A stretch of DNA of 30,143 nucleotides from the NCBI GenBank assembly GCA_031549195.1, contig JAVBQF010000015.1, forward strand, positions 1-30,143, written 5' to 3'. Under the pieces are notes generated by a model. It saw nothing but the letters and a program-made list of their open reading frames with translations, had not been told where the DNA came from and ran no database searches. This stretch comes from JAVBQF01 sp031549195. Lineage in GTDB: Bacteria; Bacillota_I; Bacilli_A; RF39; UBA660. Positions 24,064 to 30,143 of the stretch are shown piece by piece (position 1 is the first letter of the stretch; every line of letters starts with the position of its first letter). Both the position numbers and the translations under genes were made by a program.

Positions 24064-24987
24064 ATGCATATAAGTGTACTGCTAAATGAGTCTATAAATG
24101 GACTAAATTTGAAAGAAGACGGTATCTACGTAGATTGTACATTAGGATATGCTGGACACGCGGGCGAAGTTTTAAAAAGAATAGAAAAGGGGTTCCTTTT
24201 CGCCATTGATCAGGATGAAGATGCAATTAGATATAGCGAAAGGAAATTATCAGGTATAAGTAATAACTTTACGATAATTAAAAGTAATTTTAGTTGTTTG
24301 AAAGAAGAATTAAATAAAAGAGATATATATGAAGTAGATGGGTTTCTATTTGATCTAGGTGTTTCATCAGTCCAATTGGATGAAACTGATAGAGGATTTA
24401 GTTATCATAATGATGCTAAATTGGATATGAGAATGGATAAAAATGGAAAGATATCTGCGTATGATGTAGTAAATAATTATGAAGAAAAGACTTTAGGAGA
24501 TATTTTTCTAAAGTATGGAGAAGAAAAATTTGCAAGAAGTATAGCAAGAAATATTATAAGAGCTAGGGAAGTTAAAAAGATAGAAACTACTTTAGAATTA
24601 GTAGATATTATAAGTAAATCTGTTCCACAAAAAGCAAAAAGGGACAAACACCCAGCAAGAAAAGTATTCCAAGCTATTAGAATAGAAGTTAACAATGAAT
24701 TAGGTATATTAGAAAAGAGTCTGAGGGACGCTATTTCAATGCTTAATATTAAAGGAAGAGTAGCAGTAATAACATTTCATTCACTTGAAGATAGGATAGT
24801 TAAAAACCTGTTTAAAGCGCTTACAGAGATTGATAGTTTAATTAAAGGACTGCCAAATATAGATGATTCGTTATTGCCAGATTATAAACTAGTTACAAAA
24901 CATTCAATAGAACCAACAGATACTGAAATAGAACAAAATAAACGCTCAAGAAGTGCTAAACTTCGCATAATTGAAAGAGTAAAATAA
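24064..24987 (+). CDS. rsmH: 16S rRNA (cytosine-1402-N4)-methyltransferase RsmH (MraW)
   Basis: Methylates C1402 in the ribosomal P-site region of 16S rRNA with SAM. The 307-residue product has the N-terminal MHISVLLNESINGL, the SAM-binding segment YVDCTLGYAGHAGEVL, AIDQDEDAI, LFDLGVSSVQLDETDRGFSY, ARKVFQAIRIEVNNEL, TFHSLEDRIVKNLF and the C-terminal RSRSAKLRIIER. All match the family at normal length. It sits second in the classical mraZ-rsmH-ftsL-pbp order and its ATG directly follows the mraZ stop, so translation is probably coupled. Confidence 0.97.
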   Translation: MHISVLLNESINGLNLKEDGIYVDCTLGYAGHAGEVLKRIEKGFLFAIDQDEDAIRYSERKLSGISNNFTIIKSNFSCLKEELNKRDIYEVDGFLFDLGVSSVQLDETDRGFSYHNDAKLDMRMDKNGKISAYDVVNNYEEKTLGDIFLKYGEEKFARSIARNIIRAREVKKIETTLELVDIISKSVPQKAKRDKHPARKVFQAIRIEVNNELGILEKSLRDAISMLNIKGRVAVITFHSLEDRIVKNLFKALTEIDSLIKGLPNIDDSLLPDYKLVTKHSIEPTDTEIEQNKRSRSAKLRIIERVK

Positions 24988-24999
24988 AGGAAGATCATT

Positions 25000-25299
25000 A
25001 TGAAAGTAAAAAAAAGAATCAAAAAGCAAGTTAAAATGGGTAGGTTTGAGAAATTATTATATACTTTTGCAACTATTCTTTTAATTGTAGCACCTTTTGC
25101 TATTGTATTCTTTCAAGCTACTTTATCAAAAGTGAATTTTGAAGTAGAAAAAACTAAAAAGGAAATAGCTATTCAAGAGAAGAGAAATCAAAGTTTAGAA
25201 ATGAAAATAAATGAGTTAGCATCTTTAGATAAAATTGTTGAAGTTGCAAAGAATGAAGGATTAAGTTATAATAATGATAACATTAAATCTATAAAATAA
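25000..25299 (+). CDS. ftsL: Cell division protein FtsL
   Basis: Small bitopic divisome protein that works with FtsB/DivIC and the septal transpeptidase. The 99-residue product has a basic cytoplasmic N-terminus (KVKKRIKKQVK), one membrane segment (about residues 19-40) and a coiled coil (about 45-80, KVNFEVEKTKKEIAIQEKRN) outside the cell. Sequence similarity in this family is low; the call rests on this topology and on position between rsmH and the pbp gene. AAGGAAG lies before ATG 25000. Confidence 0.9.
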   Translation: MKVKKRIKKQVKMGRFEKLLYTFATILLIVAPFAIVFFQATLSKVNFEVEKTKKEIAIQEKRNQSLEMKINELASLDKIVEVAKNEGLSYNNDNIKSIK

Positions 25300-25313
25300 G
25301 GTGTGGTTATAAT

Positions 25314-27467
25314 ATGGAGAAGAGAAAAGAGACTGGTAAGATAAAGTTTAGTAATGCCTATGTCTTTATAGCTCTTCTTTTTTTTATTTTAATTATTTAT
25401 AGAATGTATAATCTATCTACATCTTCAGAAATAGATGGCATAAACTTGCAGCAGTTTGCAAACAATAGAATAACAAGGCAGGAAGAGCTTTTAGCAAAAC
25501 GTGGTACTGTTTATGATGTTTTGGGGAATACTTTAGCGCAAAATGTATCATCATACACTTTAATAGCGTATCTCTCTTCTTCAAGAACAACTGATTTAAA
25601 CAGTCCAAAGCATGTGATTGATATTGACTATACTGCCGAACAGCTTGCAACAGTTCTTGATATAAGTGTGGAACAATTAAAAATCTATTTATCTAAGGAA
25701 AATGTTTATCAAACTGAATTTGGCAGTAAGGGACGTGGGTTAACAGAACTTACTAAAGATGCAATATTAGAACTGGAACTACCAGGAATAGGCTTTATTG
25801 CAACACAAAAAAGATATTATCCATATGGGGACTTTTTATCATATACTCTTGGTTATGCAAGACTTAAAGAGGAAACTATTTCTGATGATAAAACTATTGA
25901 GCGTATTAAGGGTGAAATGGGAATAGAATTACAATATGATGAAAAATTAACAGGTCAAAGTGGTTATATTTTATATCAAAAAGATAGAAGTGGTTATAAG
26001 ATTGCGGGTACTAAGGAAGTAAAAGTTGATCCTATAGATGGTAAAGATATATATATTACTATTGATAGTAATATTCAATTGTTCGTAGAACAGGCAATTA
26101 AAAAATCAGATGAAAAATATAATTTTGATTGGATGACAGTTATGCTTGCTGATGCAAAGACTGGAAAGATACTTGCAAGTGCAACAAGTCCATCATTTGA
26201 CCCAAATAAAAGAAATATAACCAATTATCTTGACTATAATGTTTCATATGCCTATGAGCCAGGAAGTACTATGAAGATATTCTCATATATGGCCGCAATG
26301 GAGAATGGTATATATAATGGTTCTGAATTATATAAATCAGGTATTTTTATTGCAAAAGATGGGACACAGATTGGTGACTGGCATAGAAAAGGGTGGGGCA
26401 ATATTTCATATGATGCAGGTTTTGCATTATCAAGTAATGTTGCTGTTATGAATTTAATAAGTAAATATATGAATGGTACAATGCTAAAGGAATATTATAA
26501 TAGACTGGGGTTTGGACAAAAAACTGGAATAGAACTACCAAATGAGGCTAATGGGAAGTTGAACTTTAAATATGAGACTGAAATACTTAATGCAGGATTT
26601 GGACAGGGTATAACAACAACTCCAATTCAAAATGTCAAGGCATTGACAGCTCTAACAAATGATGGTATTTTATTACAGCCATACATAATTGATAAAATTG
26701 TTGACCCAGTTACTAATGAAATAGTCTATCAAGGTGGAAGAAAAGAATTGGAACGCGTTGCAAGCACAAAGACGGTGGATAAGATAAAAGAGTTAATGCG
26801 TAGTGTTGTAAATGGTAATTCAACTAATTCAACAGGTCACTATTACTATATGAAAGGATATGACTTTATAGCTAAAACTGGTACTGCTCAAATTGCAAAA
26901 GAGAATGGTAGTGGTTATTCAGATAAAGTTATTAAGGCAATTACAGGAATGTTTCCAGGAAATGATCCTGAGGTAATAATATACATAGCAGCAAAGAATC
27001 CTTCTGGAGATGGTGTCGCGCCAATGAAAGTGGTAGTACAAGATATTATAAAGAATGTAAGCAAATATTTAAATATTTATGATGAGGATAAAGCGCAAGA
27101 ACAGCAACTAAAAGAGTATACTTTGGAATCGGTTATTAATAAAAATATTAATGATATCTCAAATAAACTTATTACTGCAGGTATGAAAGTTGTTGTAATA
27201 GGTAGTGGAGATAAAATAATAAAACAATATCCAAGTAGTGGTACTGTTGTTAATGAAATAGATAAAATATTTTTAGTTACAGAGTCAAAAGAAATAAAAA
27301 TGGTCGATTTAAAGGGCTATAGTATTAAGGAGTTTTGGACTTTTGCTAATTTAGTTAATATAAAGGCTGAAGTTGAAGGTAATGGATATCTATATGAACA
27401 AAGTATTAAAGTTGGCACTATAATACCAGAAGATGCAACTCTTGAGGTTAAATTCAAACTAAAATAG
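25314..27467 (+). CDS. pbpB: Septal class B penicillin-binding protein with PASTA domains (PBP2B/FtsI type)
   Basis: Transpeptidase that cross-links septal peptidoglycan. The 717-residue product has a short basic N-terminus, one membrane anchor (about residues 14-30), a dimerisation domain (RGTVYDVLGNTLAQNVSSY), and a transpeptidase domain with the active-site S318-T-M-K321 in EPGSTMKIF, the SSN motif (373-375) and the KTG motif (K521 in KTGTAQI). Two C-terminal PASTA-like repeats follow (about 600-660 and 660-717), as in PBP2B, PBP2x and SpoVD. Position after ftsL supports the septal role. A terminator follows, so mraY, murD and ftsW are not continuous here. Whether it is the vegetative or a sporulation paralogue cannot be decided. 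Confidence 0.95.
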   Translation: MEKRKETGKIKFSNAYVFIALLFFILIIYRMYNLSTSSEIDGINLQQFANNRITRQEELLAKRGTVYDVLGNTLAQNVSSYTLIAYLSSSRTTDLNSPKHVIDIDYTAEQLATVLDISVEQLKIYLSKENVYQTEFGSKGRGLTELTKDAILELELPGIGFIATQKRYYPYGDFLSYTLGYARLKEETISDDKTIERIKGEMGIELQYDEKLTGQSGYILYQKDRSGYKIAGTKEVKVDPIDGKDIYITIDSNIQLFVEQAIKKSDEKYNFDWMTVMLADAKTGKILASATSPSFDPNKRNITNYLDYNVSYAYEPGSTMKIFSYMAAMENGIYNGSELYKSGIFIAKDGTQIGDWHRKGWGNISYDAGFALSSNVAVMNLISKYMNGTMLKEYYNRLGFGQKTGIELPNEANGKLNFKYETEILNAGFGQGITTTPIQNVKALTALTNDGILLQPYIIDKIVDPVTNEIVYQGGRKELERVASTKTVDKIKELMRSVVNGNSTNSTGHYYYMKGYDFIAKTGTAQIAKENGSGYSDKVIKAITGMFPGNDPEVIIYIAAKNPSGDGVAPMKVVVQDIIKNVSKYLNIYDEDKAQEQQLKEYTLESVINKNINDISNKLITAGMKVVVIGSGDKIIKQYPSSGTVVNEIDKIFLVTESKEIKMVDLKGYSIKEFWTFANLVNIKAEVEGNGYLYEQSIKVGTIIPEDATLEVKFKLK

Positions 27468-27475
27468 TATAAGAA

Positions 27476-27509
27476 AAAAGAGTAAACACTTTATTAAATT
27501 TACTCTTTT
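27476..27509. terminator. Bidirectional terminator between pbp and def
   Basis: AAAAGAGTAAA/TTTACTCTTTT makes an 11-bp stem with a 12-base loop, with A/T tracts on both sides. It ends the dcw operon on the + strand and overlaps the stop codon of def on the - strand. Confidence 0.8.
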
Positions 27510-28056
27510 ATATTGCCCTATAAAGGCTTGCATTTTTAAATGGATTTTTCTTATCGATATGGTCTGTAAATAGTATTCCATTTAGATGATCAACTTCATG
27601 TTGAAAGGCAATAGCTAATTCTTCTCTTGCTCTAACACTTATTTTATTTCCATCTAAATCATAACCTTCTATTGTAACTCTCGCACTTCTTGGTACAATT
27701 CCAATAGTTTCTCTATTTATACTTAAACACCCTTCGCCATCTTCTACATAGATTTTCTCTTGAGATGAAGATACTATTTTAGGATTAATCAAAACATAAG
27801 TATCAAAACTACCTTCTTCTACTTCGTGTACAATTACTACATAACGCTTAGGAATACCAAGTTGTATAGCAGCCATCCCCATACCTGGACGTAAATTATA
27901 TTTTTCTGCTAATTCATCTATTTGACTGTTTGTTAGGTATTCAACCATTAAATCAATTGCTTTTAAGTCACTTTCCTCTAACGGAATAGTCGCTTCTTTG
28001 CTAACAGTTCTAAGTATTTTATTTTTTTCGTCTAATATATCTTTGTTTTTTAGCAT
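27508..28056 (-). CDS. def: Peptide deformylase
   Basis: Metalloenzyme that removes the formyl group from new proteins. The 182-residue product shows all three motifs: GMGMAAIQLG (about residues 58-67), EGCLS (108-112, metal-binding cysteine) and QHEVDHLNG (152-160, the HExxH metal site). The size and the insertion between motifs fit the longer type 2 enzymes of Gram-positive bacteria. The start is ATG at 28056 with AGGTGAT three bases upstream. A 9-bp hairpin covers this ribosome binding site and the first two bases of the start codon. It lies on the opposite strand to most neighbours, after the YjcZ-like gene. Confidence 0.97.
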   Translation of the reverse strand: MLKNKDILDEKNKILRTVSKEATIPLEESDLKAIDLMVEYLTNSQIDELAEKYNLRPGMGMAAIQLGIPKRYVVIVHEVEEGSFDTYVLINPKIVSSSQEKIYVEDGEGCLSINRETIGIVPRSARVTIEGYDLDGNKISVRAREELAIAFQHEVDHLNGILFTDHIDKKNPFKNASLYRAI

Positions 28057-28077
28057 AACATCACCTAATGATGTTAT
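28054..28077 (-). promoter_or_regulatory. Hairpin over the def translation start
   Basis: On the def mRNA strand ATAACATCA and TGATGTTAT form a perfect 9-bp stem with loop TTAGG. The Shine-Dalgarno AGGTGAT spans the loop and 3' arm, and the A and U of the AUG are in the stem. Such a fold would limit ribosome access. A dyad DNA operator is the alternative reading. There is no T-tract on the def strand, so it is not a terminator there. Confidence 0.5.
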
Positions 28078-28112
28078 TTTATCATAAAATTAGCGAATAA
28101 CCAAGATTTTTA

Positions 28113-28271
28113 TTAAACTCTTGTAAATCTAGAACCAAGAACTATTACTAGTAGTATAAATAGTACTAATACTATTGCATACCCTCCACCAAAGCCACTA
28201 TTGCAACATCCGCCAGCATAGGGATAAGGGTATCCCCCACCGCAGCAGTTTCCGCCACCATAGTAATACAT
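28113..28271 (-). CDS. Small Gly/Tyr/Cys-rich YjcZ-like membrane peptide
   Basis: A 52-residue peptide begins MYYYGGGNCCGGGYPY, continues with AGGCCNSGFGGGYAIVL, and ends in one hydrophobic helix (about residues 31-46) and a short basic tail (GSRFTRV). This layout, a glycine/tyrosine/cysteine-rich head directly before a single membrane helix, is that of the YjcZ-family peptides annotated as sporulation proteins in Bacilli. ATG 28271 is chosen because GGAGG is seven bases upstream; another in-frame ATG at 28277 is too close to it. It lies upstream of def on the same strand, 56 bases away. Function is unknown and no sporulation genes are otherwise seen here. Confidence 0.8.
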   Translation of the reverse strand: MYYYGGGNCCGGGYPYPYAGGCCNSGFGGGYAIVLVLFILLVIVLGSRFTRV

Positions 28272-28360
28272 AAACATTCCTCCTTTTTCTAATATAGTTT
28301 ATTATAAAGATTTACTTTTGCCACATCTTTCGTCTAGATCATTATGTTATTTGCACATTT

Positions 28361-28389
28361 TTGATAATACTATATCTGGAAAATAATAG
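28361..28389 (+). promoter_or_regulatory. Weak candidate promoter of the GT2 gene
   Basis: TTGATA and TAATAG are separated by 17 bp; the -10 matches poorly. The stretch 28272-28431 between the divergent genes is otherwise AT-rich, with the inverted repeat AATAATA/TATTATT (about 28382-28406). Confidence 0.3.
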
Positions 28390-28431
28390 CTATTTATGTT
28401 ATTATTTTATTATAAGGATATGTGGTAATCT

Positions 28432-29193
28432 ATGAGTAAAAAAGTAGCAATATTAATACCTTGTTATAATGAAGAAATTACAATTAAGAAAGTAATTGAG
28501 GATTGTAAGAAGGATATGATAGATGCTTGTATATATGTTTATGATAATAATTCAAGTGATAATACATTAAAACTTGCTAAGTGCGCTGGTGCATTAGTAA
28601 ATCAGGTGTTAAAGCAAGGAAAAGGTAATGTGGTCAAGAAAATGTTTGAAGATATTGATGCTGATTGTTATGTAATGATTGATGGTGATGATACATATTC
28701 TACAAGGCATATAAAAGAAATGTGTAATTATGTGTTGAATGAAAAATTTGATATGGTAGTTGGTGATAGATTATCTGGAATGTACTTTCGTGAAAATAAA
28801 AGATTATTCCATGGTTTTGGAAACCGACTCGTTAGGTTTTTTGTAAATATTTTATATGGTTCAAAAATAAATGATATTTTGACAGGTTATAGAGCTCTCA
28901 GTAAAAGATTTGTCAAAGATATAAATATAACATCTGAATACTTTGAGTTAGAAACGGAAATGACCATATTGGCTATAGTTGGTAATTACTCAATAAAAGA
29001 AATTACTATTGATTATAAGGATAGACCAAACGGAAGCAAATCAAAAATAAATACATTTAAAGATGGATTTATGATTATTAAAAAAAGCATATTACTTTTA
29101 AAAGAGTATAAGCCTTTTGTATATTACATAAATATGTCCACTATTATAGTGATTATGTATATAATTTTTTTAGCTATGACAATACTATTATAG
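28432..29193 (+). CDS. Family 2 glycosyltransferase, polyprenyl-phosphate type
   Basis: Cytoplasmic GT-A enzyme that probably moves a sugar from a nucleotide donor to a polyprenyl phosphate, like dolichol-phosphate mannosyltransferase. The 253-residue product begins VAILIPCYNEEITIKKVI, has YDNNSSDNTLKLAK, the metal-binding acidic motif MIDGDDTY (D84, D86, D87), GDRLSGMYF and DILTGYRALSKRF, and ends in one membrane helix (about residues 233-252). Such enzymes supply lipid-linked sugars to GT-C transferases on the outer face. The next gene, a polytopic membrane protein 17 bases downstream, may be its partner. The sugar cannot be told from sequence. Confidence 0.92.
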   Translation: MSKKVAILIPCYNEEITIKKVIEDCKKDMIDACIYVYDNNSSDNTLKLAKCAGALVNQVLKQGKGNVVKKMFEDIDADCYVMIDGDDTYSTRHIKEMCNYVLNEKFDMVVGDRLSGMYFRENKRLFHGFGNRLVRFFVNILYGSKINDILTGYRALSKRFVKDINITSEYFELETEMTILAIVGNYSIKEITIDYKDRPNGSKSKINTFKDGFMIIKKSILLLKEYKPFVYYINMSTIIVIMYIIFLAMTILL

Positions 29194-29210
29194 GAAAGGA
29201 TGTAATACTA

Positions 29211-30143
29211 GTGAAGAGAAAACTTTTAATCTTCTTTTTTGATATATTAATTTCGTTATCATTATCATTGGATTTAAAACTAAATACGTTCAATACATAC
29301 TTATTTATTATTTTAATATTATTATTCTATATTGTTTTAGATAGGTATTTATTCAACAGGTTAAGAAAATTTAATATTATGATTTTTTTTCCATCGTTTT
29401 TATTTGCCTTATCACTAGTTATTGGTGATTCATTTTCTTCTGGAAATAGCTTTTCATTATTAGTAAGACCGATAAGCGGCTTATTCAAAGCGGTATTAGT
29501 ATTAGTTGGAATTACTTCTTTCATGTACATTCTTTTAAATTATATATTTAATATTAAATTTAAATTAAGAAAAATAAAAACTAAATCTAAAATAGTAAAT
29601 TTTATATTTGATGATTATTCTTTTGTTATGCCTTTAATGATTATTCTTTTTCTTTGGTTAATTTATATAATTGCATTTTATCCTGGAACTTTGATGTATG
29701 ATCCATCTGATCAATTGTGCCAATTCTTTGGGATTTCTAATTGGACTCCATATATAGTAAAGTTAATAGATCCAACTGTTATAATAAATAACCATCATCC
29801 AGTTTTTCATACATTGTTACTTGGTAATTTTATGTTGATAGGAAGGCTTTTTGGAAGTGATAATATTGGACTGTTTTTATCTACTATATCGCAACTTTTA
29901 ATGTTAAGTGGCTCACTTGCCTATACAATAAAATACATGAAAAAACTAGAAACACCATATTTTATTAGGATAATAGCATTACTATTTTATTCAATATTCC
30001 CAATATTTCCTCTTTTTGGAATATCCATAATGAAAGATGTACCTTATGTTTCAGTAATGATAATATATATAATACTATTTATTGAAATATACATGAACAA
30101 TTCATGGTTAAATAAAAAAAAGAACTTATTGAGATTGGTATTA
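29211..30143 (+). CDS. Multi-pass membrane protein, DUF6020/GT-C-like, 3' end outside the window
   Basis: An open frame starts at GTG 29211 (KRKLLIFFFDILIS follows) with AAAGGA ten bases upstream and runs 311 codons to the window edge without a stop. It has many hydrophobic segments and a conserved-looking outer loop: FYPGTLMYDPSDQLCQF (about residues 161-177) and NNHHPVFHTLLLGNF (about 197-211). These are the kind of motifs seen in DUF6020-family and other GT-C-like transferases, with an acidic residue in the first outer loop. Association with the upstream GT2 gene fits a two-step lipid-linked sugar transfer. The family assignment is from memory of these motifs and moderate; that it is a real partial gene is clear. 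Confidence 0.8.
   Translation, partial: MKRKLLIFFFDILISLSLSLDLKLNTFNTYLFIILILLFYIVLDRYLFNRLRKFNIMIFFPSFLFALSLVIGDSFSSGNSFSLLVRPISGLFKAVLVLVGITSFMYILLNYIFNIKFKLRKIKTKSKIVNFIFDDYSFVMPLMIILFLWLIYIIAFYPGTLMYDPSDQLCQFFGISNWTPYIVKLIDPTVIINNHHPVFHTLLLGNFMLIGRLFGSDNIGLFLSTISQLLMLSGSLAYTIKYMKKLETPYFIRIIALLFYSIFPIFPLFGISIMKDVPYVSVMIIYIILFIEIYMNNSWLNKKKNLLRLVL

Noticed and set aside
29327..29530. Minus-strand 67-residue frame at the right end
   Set aside because: It lies opposite the open DUF6020-like membrane gene and has no support of its own.
1..30143. Defence island, prophage or mobile element
   Set aside because: No integrase, transposase, restriction, toxin-antitoxin or phage genes were recognised; AddAB and RuvAB are housekeeping repair genes.

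Overview
The window looks like a chromosomal segment of a very AT-rich, low-GC Gram-positive bacterium of the Bacilli. The marker set fits: SMC, AddAB, DnaI beside thrS, T-box control, MraZ with the start of a division and cell-wall (dcw) cluster, and small VrrA/YqfQ-like and YjcZ-like proteins. MraZ operator repeats of the AGTGG type with 10-bp spacing, and near absence of TGA stops, suggest a relative of the Mollicutes branch that keeps a peptidoglycan wall (for example an uncultured RF39- or Erysipelotrichales-like lineage). That placement is inference. The standard code holds: Trp is TGG and no gene is interrupted by TGA. Almost everything is on the + strand. No tRNA, rRNA, CRISPR array, IS element or prophage was seen, and no gene-free stretch exceeds 300 bases.

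Layout. 1-2643: 3' part of smc. 2713-4084: two tandem paralogous genes of unknown function, each with its own near-identical promoter. 4219-5733: polytopic GT-C type glycosyltransferase, followed by a leader-like stretch and a strong terminator. 5922-9249: ruvA, ruvB, an unknown helical protein and queA. 9372-10574: membrane-anchored GHL10/DUF187 glycoside hydrolase. 10660-16162: addB and addA, overlapping. 16191-16661 (-): glycine-rich VrrA/YqfQ-like protein with 13-residue repeats. Divergent from it, 16771-19016: pilC/gspF and prepilin peptidase. 19122-20777: dnaI and a membrane protein. 20782-23527: a threonine T-box operon of an amino-acid racemase, apparently starting at ATT, and a thrS without its TGS domain. 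23548-27509: MraZ-controlled mraZ-rsmH-ftsL-pbp. 27508-28271 (-): peptide deformylase and a 52-residue YjcZ-like peptide. 28432-end: GT2 glycosyltransferase and a DUF6020-like membrane protein that runs off the window.

How the genes work together. Most are housekeeping modules: chromosome organisation (smc), recombination and break repair (ruvAB, addAB), tRNA modification and charging (queA, thrS), helicase loading (dnaI), division and septal wall synthesis (mraZ to pbp), N-terminal protein processing (def) and envelope glycosylation (two GT-C-like proteins and a GT2). No clear new defence or mobile system is present. The most unusual points are the racemase under threonine tRNA control with an ATT start, the TGS-less ThrRS, the duplicated gene-plus-promoter pair, a hairpin over the def start site, MraZ boxes of Mollicutes type, a short-armed SMC and an AddB without its N-terminal Walker A motif.
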